The notes: generated by a model not told the origin, from the sequence alone. A DNA stretch of 19,474 nucleotides from Clostridium sp. CAG:448 (GCA_000433415.1 FR890459.1:4148-23621); one strand, 5' to 3'. Counted from the first letter of the stretch, positions 1 to 7,970 are shown. Translations and numbers: made by a program.

Positions 1-508
1 TATTTCCTGTTGAACCCCCGCCGCCAAGATGAACCGTTTTTTCTGCGAACACGGCTTCACTTCCCTCTCGATTCTGTATAACAACGCCTACCTGTTACCG
101 GGCGCTGTTGTGTGCGGTACGCGCGGTTGGTTTTCCGACAAAAAAATCCAGAATACCGTCGGAGAGGTCGATTTTGACAAAATGGTTGCCCGCGAAACTG
201 GCAGACTGCGCCTGAGCCTTGATGCCGCAAAGCAGTTGCAAAATGCGCACGCCGCAGAATCCGGAAAAAAACTGCCGATTTGCGCGTTTCTGCATTTTCC
301 GCCCGTATGGATGGATTTTGTTTCCGTCCCGTTTTTGGAGCTTTTACGGGAGTATGATGTCCGCGTGTGCGCCTTCGGACACATCCACAACGTCACTGTG
401 CTTCCGCCCGAGGTCACTGCCGCTGCCCCGCCGCAATTTCTTTTTTGTGCCGCGGACTACCTTGAATTTTTGCCGAAATTGATTGCCCTTCCGCCGCAGG
501 ATCCATAA
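1..508 (+). CDS. Calcineurin-like metallophosphoesterase, 3' part, apparent frameshift
   Basis: Partial gene cut by the window start; a metal-dependent phosphohydrolase of the calcineurin-like superfamily, substrate unknown. From the ATG at 29 the visible part shows CGTRGW (residues 29-34), a metal-ligand His in LHFPP (His89) and the family's terminal GHxH as FGHIHN (His118, His120), followed by a C-terminal ADYLEFLP resembling the usual CDYLDF ending. The 5' half with the DxH and GNHD motifs lies upstream. The frame does not run cleanly to the window edge: an in-frame TGA sits at 11-13. The other frame reads YFLLN up to position 15. Removing one C from the run of five at 15-19 joins the two as YFLLNPAAKMNRFF, which fits the region after the family's GNHD motif. 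So this is either a frameshifted pseudogene or a base-call error. A product starting at the ATG at 29 would lack half the active site. Confidence 0.75.
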
Positions 509-553
509 GCGGTCGGAATATGCAGGCAGAATCGAAAATATTCGTATTTGCTC

Positions 554-582
554 TTGACAAACACACAAAAAATATGTAAAAT
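554..582 (+). promoter_or_regulatory. Sigma-A promoter of tig-clpP-clpX
   Basis: A consensus -35 TTGACA (554-559) and a -10 TAAAAT (577-582) are separated by exactly 17 nt. Transcription would start near 589, about 40 nt before the tig start codon. No CtsR or HrcA-type operator is obvious around it. It is the only clear promoter before clpX, so the three genes are probably co-transcribed. Confidence 0.85.
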
Positions 583-627
583 ATATCTGAATGTAAAAAT
601 CACAATTTCTATTGGAGGATCGTTTCA

Positions 628-1959
628 ATGAGTCTGATCAAAGCAGAAAAAGGAGAACATAGCAGCTACTCGCTGGAATTCTCTGTTGACAAGGCAACCT
701 TTGAGGATGCCATTACAAAGGTTTACCGTAAAAAAGCACCGCAGATTACGGTACCCGGCTTCCGCAAGGGCAAGGCGCCTAGAAGCGTAGTGGAAAAAAT
801 CTACGGCAAGGCGGCCTTCTATGAAGATGCAATGAATGAAGTTATTCCGAATGCCTATGAGGCAGCCGTAAAAGAAGCCGGCATCAAGCCCGTTGGTCGC
901 CCCGCTTTTGATGTCGTATCCATGGACGACGGTGTTGTTTTCTCTGCCAAGGTTGATGTCGAACCTGAAATCACAATTGCCGATTACAAGGGAATCCCCG
1001 CAACCAAACCCGCAGTCAGCGTCACCGATGACGAAGTCAATGCGGAAATTGATATTGTGCGTCAGCGCAACGCCCGTGAGATCGAAATCACGGATCATGC
1101 CGCAGAGACAGGCAACACGGTCAAGATCGACTTTGAAGGATTTATCGACGGCACTGCGTTTGAAGGCGGAAAAGGCGAGGATCACTCCCTGAAGCTTGGC
1201 TCCGGTCAGTTTATCCCCGGATTTGAAGATCAGATTGTCGGACACCATATCGGTGACGAGTTCGACGTCAATGTTTCCTTCCCTGCCGACTATCATGCGG
1301 AAGAGCTCGCCGGAAAGCCCGCTGTTTTCAAGACCAAGCTCAATGCAATCACCCGTGTGGAACTTCCCGAACTGGATGACGACTTTGCAAAAGATGCATC
1401 GGAATTTGATACCATGGATGAATATCGTGCCGATGTGCGGGCGAAACTGGAAAAGAGAAAGGCAGAATCTGCGGACGCCGAAGTGGAAGGTCAGCTTGCA
1501 GATGCACTGATTGAAAAGGTGCAGGGTGAGATTCCCGCTTCCATGATCGAGGCAGAAACAGAAAACTACGTCCGCGACTACGACAGCCGCCTGCGTGCAC
1601 AGGGCATGGACCTGAACACTTATCTCAAGTATACTTCCATGACACTGGATCAGTTGCGCGATCAGCTGCGTCCCAATGCGGAAAAGCGTCTGAAATACCG
1701 TCTGGCACTGGAAAAGATTGCCGAATTGGAAGGCATAAAAGTTTCCGACGAGGAAATCAATGCAGAGATCAAAAAACTTGCCGATGCATATCATATGCCT
1801 GAGGACCAAATCAAGGCACTTGTGTCGAATGAAGACATGGGCAAGGATATTGCCGTCAGAAAAGCAATGGATCTCGTCAAGGCGGATGCCGTCATTACAG
1901 ATGCACCCAAAGCCGAGGAAAACACCGCAGAAGCCCCGAAGGCTGAAGATAAGGAGTAA
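628..1959 (+). CDS. tig: Trigger factor, ribosome-associated chaperone and prolyl isomerase
   Basis: Cytosolic chaperone that binds the ribosome exit tunnel through L23, shields nascent chains and catalyses prolyl cis-trans isomerisation. The 443-aa product is of usual family length. The ribosome-binding signature GFRKGKAPR is at residues 44-52 of the N-terminal domain. An FKBP-type PPIase domain follows at about 160-245, with IDFEGFIDG and GSGQFIPGFE recognisable. A helical SurA-like substrate-binding domain fills 250-415, and the tail is acidic and low complexity (Ala/Glu/Lys). The start is fixed by GGAGG at 614-618, 9 nt before the ATG. It heads a tig-clpP-clpX arrangement common in Clostridia, which links folding of new chains to ATP-dependent proteolysis. 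No unusual residues were noticed. Confidence 0.97.
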   Translation: MSLIKAEKGEHSSYSLEFSVDKATFEDAITKVYRKKAPQITVPGFRKGKAPRSVVEKIYGKAAFYEDAMNEVIPNAYEAAVKEAGIKPVGRPAFDVVSMDDGVVFSAKVDVEPEITIADYKGIPATKPAVSVTDDEVNAEIDIVRQRNAREIEITDHAAETGNTVKIDFEGFIDGTAFEGGKGEDHSLKLGSGQFIPGFEDQIVGHHIGDEFDVNVSFPADYHAEELAGKPAVFKTKLNAITRVELPELDDDFAKDASEFDTMDEYRADVRAKLEKRKAESADAEVEGQLADALIEKVQGEIPASMIEAETENYVRDYDSRLRAQGMDLNTYLKYTSMTLDQLRDQLRPNAEKRLKYRLALEKIAELEGIKVSDEEINAEIKKLADAYHMPEDQIKALVSNEDMGKDIAVRKAMDLVKADAVITDAPKAEENTAEAPKAEDKE

Positions 1960-1970
1960 GCGTATTCCGT

Positions 1971-1999
1971 GTGCGTTGCCGTTCAGCGCGGCAACGCAC
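1971..1999 (+). promoter_or_regulatory. Perfect 10-bp hairpin between tig and clpP
   Basis: The arms GTGCGTTGCC (1971-1980) and GGCAACGCAC (1990-1999) are perfectly complementary around a 9-nt loop, starting 12 nt after the tig stop. The sequence after the stem (TTCTTACACAC) has only a poor U-run. It is therefore more likely a partial terminator, or an mRNA-stabilising or processing hairpin that sets the tig:clpP ratio, than a full terminator. Its function is inferred. Confidence 0.55.
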
Positions 2000-2043
2000 T
2001 TCTTACACACTGAAAACATTTATGAAAGGATGAACCGCAACAC

Positions 2044-2652
2044 ATGAACGAGCCGAATTTTATGCGTGACGCCTTGGTTCCCATGGTCATTGAGCAGACC
2101 GGCAGAGGGGAGCGTTCCTATGATATTTTCTCCCGCCTGTTGAACGACCGGATTGTTTTTCTTTCTGACGAGGTCAATGACGTAACTGCATCCCTTGTGG
2201 TGGCACAGCTTCTTTTCCTGGAGGCGCAGGATCCCGACAAGGACATCTCCTTCTATATCAACAGCCCCGGCGGGTCTGTTACCGCAGGTATGGCAATCTT
2301 TGACACCATGAATTTTATCAAATGCGATGTATCTACCATCTGCATCGGTATGGCTGCCAGTATGGGCGCCTTTCTTTTGGCAGCGGGTACAAAAGGCAAG
2401 CGCTATGCGCTCCCCAACAGTGAAATCATGATTCATCAGCCCCTGGGCGGTGCACAGGGTCAGGCAAGCGACCTGAAAATCCGCACGGAAGTGATCCTGC
2501 GTACGCGCGATACACTCAACCGGATTTTATCCGAGCGTACCGGCAAGCCGATTGAACAGATTGAGCACGACACGGACCGCGACAATTTTATGACGGCTCA
2601 AATGGCGCTGGAATACGGTCTGATCGATAAAATTTTGGAAAAGCGCGCCTGA
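2044..2652 (+). CDS. clpP: ATP-dependent Clp protease proteolytic subunit ClpP
   Basis: Serine peptidase that forms the double heptameric barrel of ClpXP/ClpCP and degrades substrates unfolded by a Clp ATPase in the cytosol. The 202-aa protein carries the full catalytic triad: Ser106 in GMAASMGAF, His131 in MIHQPLGG and Asp180 in DTDRDNF. The Ser-His and His-Asp spacings (25 and 49) equal those of E. coli ClpP. NSPGGSVTAG near residue 73 is the substrate/oxyanion strand. A short N-terminal propeptide (about 9-10 residues) is likely. The SD is GAAAGGA at 2024-2030, a rather long 13 nt from the ATG; a second in-frame ATG lies at 2062. The partner unfoldase ClpX follows 27 nt downstream. Confidence 0.97.
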   Translation: MNEPNFMRDALVPMVIEQTGRGERSYDIFSRLLNDRIVFLSDEVNDVTASLVVAQLLFLEAQDPDKDISFYINSPGGSVTAGMAIFDTMNFIKCDVSTICIGMAASMGAFLLAAGTKGKRYALPNSEIMIHQPLGGAQGQASDLKIRTEVILRTRDTLNRILSERTGKPIEQIEHDTDRDNFMTAQMALEYGLIDKILEKRA

Positions 2653-2679
2653 CAATGCGGAAGAAAGGTAAACAAGACT

Positions 2680-4086
2680 ATGTCAAATACCACAAACAAG
2701 GGGGAAGGTCGGACGCCGCACGGCACGGTACGTTACTGCTCTTTTTGCGGCAGACGGGAAAATGAAGTCAATTTTCTGATTCCCTCACCTACCGGCGTCT
2801 ATATCTGTGACTTCTGTGTATCTGCATGCAATGAGCTGATCATGGAATCCACCGCAGAAGAAACCAACCGTTTCGGCAACCTTTCTCTCTCCGCACTTCC
2901 CAAACCGCAAAAGATCAAGGAATCCCTTGATGAATATGTCATCGGGCAGGATGAGGCAAAGATCACCCTTTCCGTTGCGGTTTACAATCACTACAAACGG
3001 ATCCTGACCCGCTCCTCCACCGCCTCAAAGGCGACCAAACGAAGCAAAAAGGGCGCCGCCAAAGACGAGCAGGTGGAATTGCAGAAAAGCAACGTCCTTC
3101 TGATCGGTCCCACCGGCGTCGGAAAAACTTACCTTGCCCAGACACTTGCCAAAACCCTGCGTGTTCCCTTTGCTATTGCGGACGCAACGACATTGACCGA
3201 AGCGGGGTACGTAGGCGAAGACGTGGAAAATATTCTGCTTCGCCTGATTCAGGCAGCAGATTACAATATCGAACTTGCCGAGCGCGGCATCATTTATATT
3301 GATGAAATCGACAAGATTTCACGGAAGAGTGAAAACCGTTCCATTACACGCGATGTATCCGGCGAGGGCGTTCAGCAAGCCCTGCTCAAAATTCTGGAAG
3401 GCACTGTCGCGAATGTTCCCCCGCAGGGCGGACGCAAGCACCCCAATCAGGAATTCATCCGCATCAATACGGAAAACATCCTGTTTATCTGCGGCGGCGC
3501 TTTCGACGGTTTGGATAAAATCATTGAACAGCGCAAAGGCGGCAGAACCATCGGCTTTGAAAGCGAAATCCGCAAGAAGGCGGAGAGATCCACGCAGGGG
3601 ATTTTCCGTGATGTCACGCCGCACGACATTGTAAAATACGGTCTGATCCCGGAGCTTGTCGGACGGCTTCCCATCATCTCCACTTTGGAGGATCTGGATG
3701 CGGATGCACTGATGCGCATTATCCGTGAACCCAAGAACTCCCTGGTCAAACAGTATGTGCGCCTTCTGGAGTTGGACAATGTTAAGCTGACATTGACCGA
3801 TGACGCGCTGAAGGCAGTGGCACAGCTCTCTCTGGAGCGGAATACGGGCGCCAGAGGGTTGCGCGCCATTATGGAAAACGCCATGCTCAAAATCATGTAT
3901 GAAGTTCCCTCCCGTCCCGAAATCGGAGAGGTCATTGTGGACGGCGCCTGCATCCGCGGAGAGGGACTCCCGACTTATATCAAACGTTCCGACACGGCAG
4001 GCGCTCTACCCGCCGCAGACAGCACAGATGCCGCAGAGGAAAAGGCACTGCCGGAATCCGAGAATATGTATGAGGAAGAGCAATAA
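2680..4086 (+). CDS. clpX: ATP-dependent Clp protease ATP-binding subunit ClpX
   Basis: AAA+ unfoldase hexamer that recognises tagged or damaged proteins, unfolds them and feeds them into ClpP. The 468-aa product has an N-terminal zinc-binding domain with Cys20, Cys23, Cys43 and Cys46. Then come Walker A GPTGVGKT (143-150), the pore motif GYVG (177-180), Walker B IIYIDEID (204-211), the ClpP-docking IGF loop (291-293), the arginine finger region PELVGRLP (Arg329) and sensor-2 GARGLR (390-395). It is slightly longer than E. coli ClpX (about 424 aa). The extra residues are a Lys/Ser-rich insert at about 111-135 and an acidic tail after 435. The SD AGAAAGG (2662-2668) supports the start. A terminator follows directly, so no lon or engB gene is linked downstream, unlike in many Clostridia. 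Confidence 0.97.
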   Translation: MSNTTNKGEGRTPHGTVRYCSFCGRRENEVNFLIPSPTGVYICDFCVSACNELIMESTAEETNRFGNLSLSALPKPQKIKESLDEYVIGQDEAKITLSVAVYNHYKRILTRSSTASKATKRSKKGAAKDEQVELQKSNVLLIGPTGVGKTYLAQTLAKTLRVPFAIADATTLTEAGYVGEDVENILLRLIQAADYNIELAERGIIYIDEIDKISRKSENRSITRDVSGEGVQQALLKILEGTVANVPPQGGRKHPNQEFIRINTENILFICGGAFDGLDKIIEQRKGGRTIGFESEIRKKAERSTQGIFRDVTPHDIVKYGLIPELVGRLPIISTLEDLDADALMRIIREPKNSLVKQYVRLLELDNVKLTLTDDALKAVAQLSLERNTGARGLRAIMENAMLKIMYEVPSRPEIGEVIVDGACIRGEGLPTYIKRSDTAGALPAADSTDAAEEKALPESENMYEEEQ

Positions 4087-4104
4087 AAATATACCAGGCA
4101 TTCC

Positions 4105-4131
4105 AAAAGGGGGCTTTTTGCCCCCTTTTTT
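4105..4131. terminator. Bidirectional intrinsic terminator between clpX and the convergent gene
   Basis: The GGGGGC/GCCCCC stem (4109-4114 and 4120-4125) has a 5-nt T loop, with A's before and T's after. It reads as a Rho-independent terminator on both strands: T6 follows on + for clpX, and TTTT follows on - for the convergent gene ending at 4137. Confidence 0.92.
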
Positions 4132-4136
4132 AGCGT

Positions 4137-4961
4137 TCAGCAACCGCAGCGGGAACGATCCGACGTGCGGGGTTCTCCGGGTCCGCGCGGGGAAAATGCA
4201 TTTGCCGGGAACGGCATTGCACGGAATGCACCGCAGGGGTCCTCGGAATCCGGCTGTACACATTCCTTATCCGGCACCGCGTATTCGGACGCCTGGACCA
4301 AATACTGCGCAGGACGCACCATACGGATCACTGAGAAGATTCCCAGTGAGACCGCAAGATGTCTGCCGTCATCGCGGTCATCGTCCACGATACTGCCATC
4401 CACACGGGTCAGAACGGCATCCGGAATGTCGCAGGCACAGCAACAACAGCAACAGTGTTGCTTCGGCTCCACAACCTTAGCATCCAGCACAATCGGGTCC
4501 ACAACCTCCACCACTACATCGGGTGCATTACGTTCGGAACAGCAAGGCTCGGGTACACTGCAGAATCCGCCGTCACCGGAAGATCGGAACACGTTGACAT
4601 GGCTCTCGCCGCCGTACAGAATTACGCGCTTATCCAGCACTGCAATTCCCTCAAACTCCTGTGCTCTGCCGGGTCCGACACATGCTTCGCAAACGAGACG
4701 GACAAAATAACGGATATCTACCGCAAAGAACCCGTGGTTGAATTGCACCGGTTCTGCCGTGATATTGGTCCACGCAATCTCCGCACGCTTCACACGCACG
4801 TTGCCAGTGTGTTCAATGATCTCTCTGCCCAATCCGTTCAGGAATACACGGGTGTTTTCGAAACAGTCCCGGTCTCTGCACGAATCAAAAATGCGGTTTG
4901 TTTCAATACAGACCGTTTCCCTGCCGTTGCCGGTCGCACAAGGCATTCTGTTTTCAGGCAT
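4137..4961 (-). CDS. Conserved Cys-rich protein of unknown function, possibly spore-related
   Basis: A 274-aa soluble protein without signal peptide or membrane segments. The start is set by GGAGG (4971-4975), 9 nt before an ATG at 4961; the open frame extends 14 codons further up without a ribosome site. It resembles, from memory, a widespread clostridial family of unknown function with the pattern ETVCIETNR, SCRDRDCFEN (residues 27-36) and later GRAQEFEGIAVLDKRVILYG. The middle carries H-C6-A-C (His169 to Cys177), six cysteines in a row, and the C-terminus ends RSRCGC, so metal binding or disulfide cross-linking is plausible. A sigma-K-like promoter 75 nt upstream hints at mother-cell, spore coat-type expression, but this is inference. 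It is transcribed convergently to clpX and shares its terminator. Confidence 0.8.
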   Translation of the reverse strand: MPENRMPCATGNGRETVCIETNRIFDSCRDRDCFENTRVFLNGLGREIIEHTGNVRVKRAEIAWTNITAEPVQFNHGFFAVDIRYFVRLVCEACVGPGRAQEFEGIAVLDKRVILYGGESHVNVFRSSGDGGFCSVPEPCCSERNAPDVVVEVVDPIVLDAKVVEPKQHCCCCCCACDIPDAVLTRVDGSIVDDDRDDGRHLAVSLGIFSVIRMVRPAQYLVQASEYAVPDKECVQPDSEDPCGAFRAMPFPANAFSPRGPGEPRTSDRSRCGC

Positions 4962-5036
4962 TGGAATATTCCTCCTTTTCTCTTGGCAAGCACTGCCGTG
5001 CACACAGCGCGCTGATCAAAGCAGTGCTTTCCTTAC

Positions 5037-5064
5037 TATTCTATGCAGCGTCGCCTCTTTCCGT
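5037..5064 (-). promoter_or_regulatory. Possible sigma-K-type promoter of the Cys-rich gene
   Basis: Read on the - strand, AC (5064-5063), a 17-nt spacer and CATAGAATA (5045-5037) fit the loose sigma-K pattern AC-N16/17-CATANNNTA. It lies about 75 nt ahead of the start codon. The consensus is short, so a chance match is quite possible. Confidence 0.3.
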
Positions 5065-5184
5065 CACCATTAGACAATTTTTTACGGATATTCATTTCTC
5101 GTCACATAAAATCCCGTTTGTCGGCACGAAACAATAAAGATCTCATAGTAAACTGATTGCATAAAAGAAAGTGAGGCTTTATTC

Positions 5185-6501
5185 ATGCATACCACCAATC
5201 AAAGACATTCCCTTTGGCTGTCTCTCACAGCACTTGTGATGATACTGTTCTGCACGCTCTCTTTGTTTTCGTGCGGCAAATTCATCTCTACCTGCACAAA
5301 GAACAATGCGGAGGAAACAACCACCGGAGTGCAAATATCCTCCTCAAAAGGAACGACACCGGCAACCGATCAAGGTGAAAATTCCACATCCACAGCAGAA
5401 ACCGGCGCTGATACCGGGACCGTCGGCACAGATCCGTTGGTCAATCCCAGCGGCACTGCCATCCGTAGTACAGTCAGCGTCAGCGCTACCTTCACAGTCA
5501 ACGGCGGAAACCATTTCTTCGGTTACGGCGGAACCGAAACATACCAGTCCACCTCCTCCGGATCCGGCGTCATTTACCGGCTGGATGAGACAACAGGTGA
5601 AGCATTCATTATCACCAACTACCATGTGATTTACTCCGCAAGCGCATCCGCCGGCATCAGCGATAACATTCATGTCTACGTCTACGGGTCGGAATCCGAT
5701 GCATATGCAATTCCCGCTACGTATGTGGGCGGATCCATGGCGTATGATATCGCGGTACTCCACGTCCAGAAATCGGAACTGCTTGCGTCCGGCTTTTCCA
5801 AAGCGGCAGTATTCGCAAATTCGGATGAAGTTTATGTCGGTCAGAATATTATCGCGGTCGGCAATGCGGAAGGCAACGGAATTGCCGTGACCTCGGGTAT
5901 TGTCAACGTGGATTCCGAATATATCAACATAACACTTGCGGATCAACGCACTGCCGGACAGATGCGCCTGATCCGGATTGATGCTGCGATCAATCCCGGC
6001 AACAGCGGCGGAGGTTCTTTCGACCAGTCCGGCAGACTAATCGGCATTACCAATGCAAAACTGGTGGAAAGTGATGTGGATAACGTCGGCTATGTAATTC
6101 CCTCCAACATTGCCGCAGGCGTTGCACAAAGCATCATCGACTATTGCTACGGAACGCAGAATAAAAACGCATACCGCTGTATCATCGGCATTACCGTCAA
6201 AGCGTCAACCTCCCGCGCGGTCTTTGATGACGATACACAGGAGGCAATCATACTCGAAGATGTCAGCGTTGAAAGCGTCACCGACGGCAGTCTTGCGGAC
6301 GGTGTTCTTGCATCCGGCGATCTTCTTCGCGCCGTTACGATAAACGGTAAAAAATACGAAATCACACGCACGTTTATCGTAGTGGATGCCATGCTGTCCG
6401 CACGGGTGGGCGACACTGTAACATTCACCATAGAGCGCAATGGTGAAACCATCGAAAAAAGCGCCACCATCGCACAGTCCGGTCTGACTGCCGTGCAATA
6501 A
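5185..6501 (+). CDS. HtrA/DegP-like trypsin-fold serine protease, lipoprotein with PDZ domain
   Basis: A 438-aa extracytoplasmic protease. The N-terminus is a type II (lipoprotein) signal: basic start, hydrophobic core at 10-28 and lipobox LFSC with Cys30 as the lipidated residue. A Ser/Thr/Gly-rich linker (about 40-90) would tether the protease domain to the membrane. The triad is visible: His147 in ITNYHVI, Asp188 in AYDIAVL and Ser274 in NPGNSGGG. A PDZ-like domain spans about 330-435 and ends TVTFTIERNGE, as in HtrA proteins. The family degrades or refolds misfolded exported proteins. Unlike classic HtrA it is anchored by a lipid rather than an N-terminal helix. The SD GTGAGG (5171-5176) is 8 nt before the ATG. 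No convincing sigma-A promoter was found upstream. Confidence 0.9.
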   Translation: MHTTNQRHSLWLSLTALVMILFCTLSLFSCGKFISTCTKNNAEETTTGVQISSSKGTTPATDQGENSTSTAETGADTGTVGTDPLVNPSGTAIRSTVSVSATFTVNGGNHFFGYGGTETYQSTSSGSGVIYRLDETTGEAFIITNYHVIYSASASAGISDNIHVYVYGSESDAYAIPATYVGGSMAYDIAVLHVQKSELLASGFSKAAVFANSDEVYVGQNIIAVGNAEGNGIAVTSGIVNVDSEYINITLADQRTAGQMRLIRIDAAINPGNSGGGSFDQSGRLIGITNAKLVESDVDNVGYVIPSNIAAGVAQSIIDYCYGTQNKNAYRCIIGITVKASTSRAVFDDDTQEAIILEDVSVESVTDGSLADGVLASGDLLRAVTINGKKYEITRTFIVVDAMLSARVGDTVTFTIERNGETIEKSATIAQSGLTAVQ

Positions 6502-6531
6502 CAGCGCATCTTTTCAATTACCATAACAAAC

Positions 6532-6566
6532 GGGCTGCCGCAAATTCAGCGACAGCCCCTCTTTAT
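6532..6566 (+). terminator. Intrinsic terminator after the HtrA-like gene
   Basis: A GGGCTG/CAGCCC stem (6532-6537 and 6553-6558) is extended by an imperfect CCGC/GCG pairing around an A/T loop, followed by CTCTTTATT. It lies 30 nt after the stop. The opposite strand also has a T-containing run, so it may partly serve the convergent gene ending at 6594. Confidence 0.7.
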
Positions 6567-6593
6567 TGATAGAGCGATATTGCACGGCTTCAG

Positions 6594-7034
6594 TCAGAAA
6601 AGATACAGTTCCTTCAATACAGAATTCGGATAGTCCCTTTTTCGCACCACCAGCTCAGATGATTCGATATAATTGTCCCAACACAAAGAAAAAGAAGCTT
6701 CGGCAACCAAACTTCTGTGGGTTAACGTCGACGGATAGGTCTCTGACGAACATATACAGCAAAATCGAAGCGCAGACAAATCCATTTGGAACAAATGCCC
6801 CACATCAAGGAACACATAGTATGACATCCCCCGATTCTCTGCCGGAAACGGATCTGTCTTCTGCATAGCCGCATTGATCGGACATGCGGAAAACAGTTCT
6901 ACCATGTAGGAACCTTTGCTTAACAGTTTGGAAAGCGCCGCAATATGCTCCGGTAAATGCCTCGCGTCTGTATCAAATCCGTATTTCACATATCCCCGCT
7001 CGCAATATGCTTTTGAAACCAAAATTTTTCCCAT
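6594..7034 (-). CDS. Hypothetical protein, 146 aa, unrecognised
   Basis: I do not recognise this protein. It is soluble-looking, with five cysteines spread along the chain (two adjacent in RFCCICSS) and no signal peptide or obvious catalytic motif. The start at 7034 is preferred over the ATG two codons upstream (7040) because GGAG (7047-7044) lies 9 nt from the former but only 3 nt from the latter. A near-perfect extended -10 promoter at 7231-7203 points at it through a 160-nt leader, which argues that it is expressed. The gene sits in a degraded neighbourhood (pseudogene upstream, decayed tRNA copy further on), so it could itself be a remnant of a longer gene. Confidence 0.55.
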   Translation of the reverse strand: MGKILVSKAYCERGYVKYGFDTDARHLPEHIAALSKLLSKGSYMVELFSACPINAAMQKTDPFPAENRGMSYYVFLDVGHLFQMDLSALRFCCICSSETYPSTLTHRSLVAEASFSLCWDNYIESSELVVRKRDYPNSVLKELYLF

Positions 7035-7061
7035 TCTCATCTACTCCGTTCATCCGGTATT

Positions 7062-7121
7062 TCAAGTCAGCGTCAAGGTTTCTTGTCGTTTTTCATACCG
7101 AACCGGTTGGTTTATCCGCAT
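7062..7121 (-). CDS. Possible 19-aa leader peptide
   Basis: A short frame lies inside the 160-nt leader of the 146-aa gene. It starts with ATG at 7121, preceded by a strong GGGGAGG ribosome site, and ends with TGA at 7062, 27 nt before the downstream start codon. The peptide begins MRINQPVRYEKRQ and is basic. It may be a regulatory leader peptide or a leftover of an earlier gene start; no attenuator hairpin was recognised. Confidence 0.3.
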   Translation of the reverse strand: MRINQPVRYEKRQETLTLT

Positions 7122-7202
7122 CAAAAGAAGACCCTCCCCGCCGGCAAATGATTGTATCAGCGATAATACCAGCAAGAAACCATGCACATACGTACGGGGT
7201 AT

Positions 7203-7231
7203 ATTATATCATAATTTCGTCATACCGTCAA
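7203..7231 (-). promoter_or_regulatory. Strong extended -10 sigma-A promoter
   Basis: On the - strand TTGACG (7231-7226), 17 nt and TATAAT (7208-7203) are preceded by TGA, giving an extended -10. The predicted start is near 7196. The downstream product is the 146-aa gene starting at 7034, via a long leader. Confidence 0.85.
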
Positions 7232-7311
7232 TATATCGTACACATATCAATCAAAAACTGTTTTCATATTTGCAACAACCTTCCGGTTGCGCAATCTATG
7301 CATATATGTCC

Positions 7312-7835
7312 CTAAAACAGATCAGGGATTATTTTACCCCATAAAAAATCCCTTTTTTGAATGAAAGATAGATGGGCAAATCCCGCGGCAAAGTTAACAA
7401 AGCCGCCGATAACCATCCACACGGGCTCCGCCGAAACGCCTGTATATTGCACAATCTGAAATATGCCGATTACAGCCCCTGCGAGTCCCGCATAAGCCGT
7501 CATCCCAAAGCTTAAATTTTTTTGCTACCTTGTGGCAATTTCCTTTTCATGTATTTTGTTCAGATAAATAAGGTAAGCAACACCGAACACGACAGCTACC
7601 AACGCAGCAAGCGCTATGTAGTCCAACCCATAGTGAAAACCGTTTCTGCAAAAATAAATCATGCCGGCAATCAGATGTATGATCCAACCAATATCACTGA
7701 GCAGCCCCAATAGCAAAAACGGAATATCCAGCATCATAGCCGTATAGCGAACCCCTTGCTTCCCTTCCTGCCGAAGCTGTTCAATATGTTTTTCTGTTAT
7801 TTCTCTTTATGCAGGATTTCTTTTATCGTACTCAT
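7312..7835 (-). pseudogene. Membrane protein pseudogene with one frameshift and one amber codon
   Basis: The gene begins at ATG 7835 with GGAG 7 nt upstream and reads MSTIKEILHKEK before a TAA. Adding one A to the AAA run at 7800-7802 restores a frame that continues ITEKHIEQLRQEGKQGVRYT into a hydrophobic protein. That frame then meets an in-frame TAG at 7527-7525, after IHEKEIATR, and continues without interruption to 7312. The reconstructed product is about 170 aa: a charged N-terminus and roughly four membrane segments. The family was not recognised. Two independent lesions make sequencing error unlikely as the sole cause. The promoter and ribosome site are still intact, suggesting recent inactivation. 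Confidence 0.7.
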
Positions 7836-7864
7836 AGAAAATCTCCAACTTCCAATTCGCTTTC

Positions 7865-7893
7865 ATTGTACCACAATTCCCCTCAAATTTCAA
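7865..7893 (-). promoter_or_regulatory. Sigma-A promoter of the broken membrane-protein gene
   Basis: On the - strand TTGAAA (7893-7888), a 17-nt spacer and TACAAT (7870-7865), with TGG giving an extended -10. The start would be near 7858, about 23 nt before the ATG at 7835, leaving a normal short leader. Confidence 0.75.
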
Positions 7894-7928
7894 TATCAGG
7901 AAGGAGTTTTCGTGCCGCCCGACATACA

Positions 7929-7970
7929 AAAGTAAATTTTCAAAGTATCTTCCACGACGAAATTTACTTT
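7929..7970. repeat. 11-bp perfect inverted repeat between divergent promoters
   Basis: AAAGTAAATTT (7929-7939) and its exact complement AAATTTACTTT (7960-7970) are separated by 20 nt. It lies between the leftward promoter at 7893-7865 and the rightward promoter at 8029-8057. It may be an operator or a remnant of a larger palindrome; no poly-T follows it on either strand. Confidence 0.6.

Noticed and set aside
625..2019. A 464-codon open frame on the - strand opposite tig
   Set aside because: It is antisense to a clearly identified trigger factor, its composition (Phe/Cys/Ile-rich) is that of a mirrored coding frame, and it has no domain signature.
4436..4460. CAA/CAG-rich microsatellite-like run
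   Set aside because: On the coding (-) strand it is TGC/TGT codons for the six-cysteine run; the use of both codons indicates protein-level selection rather than slippage.
6884..7344. Two overlapping + strand open frames of about 143 codons
   Set aside because: They run opposite the unknown gene, its leader and a strong leftward promoter, and have no ribosome sites.
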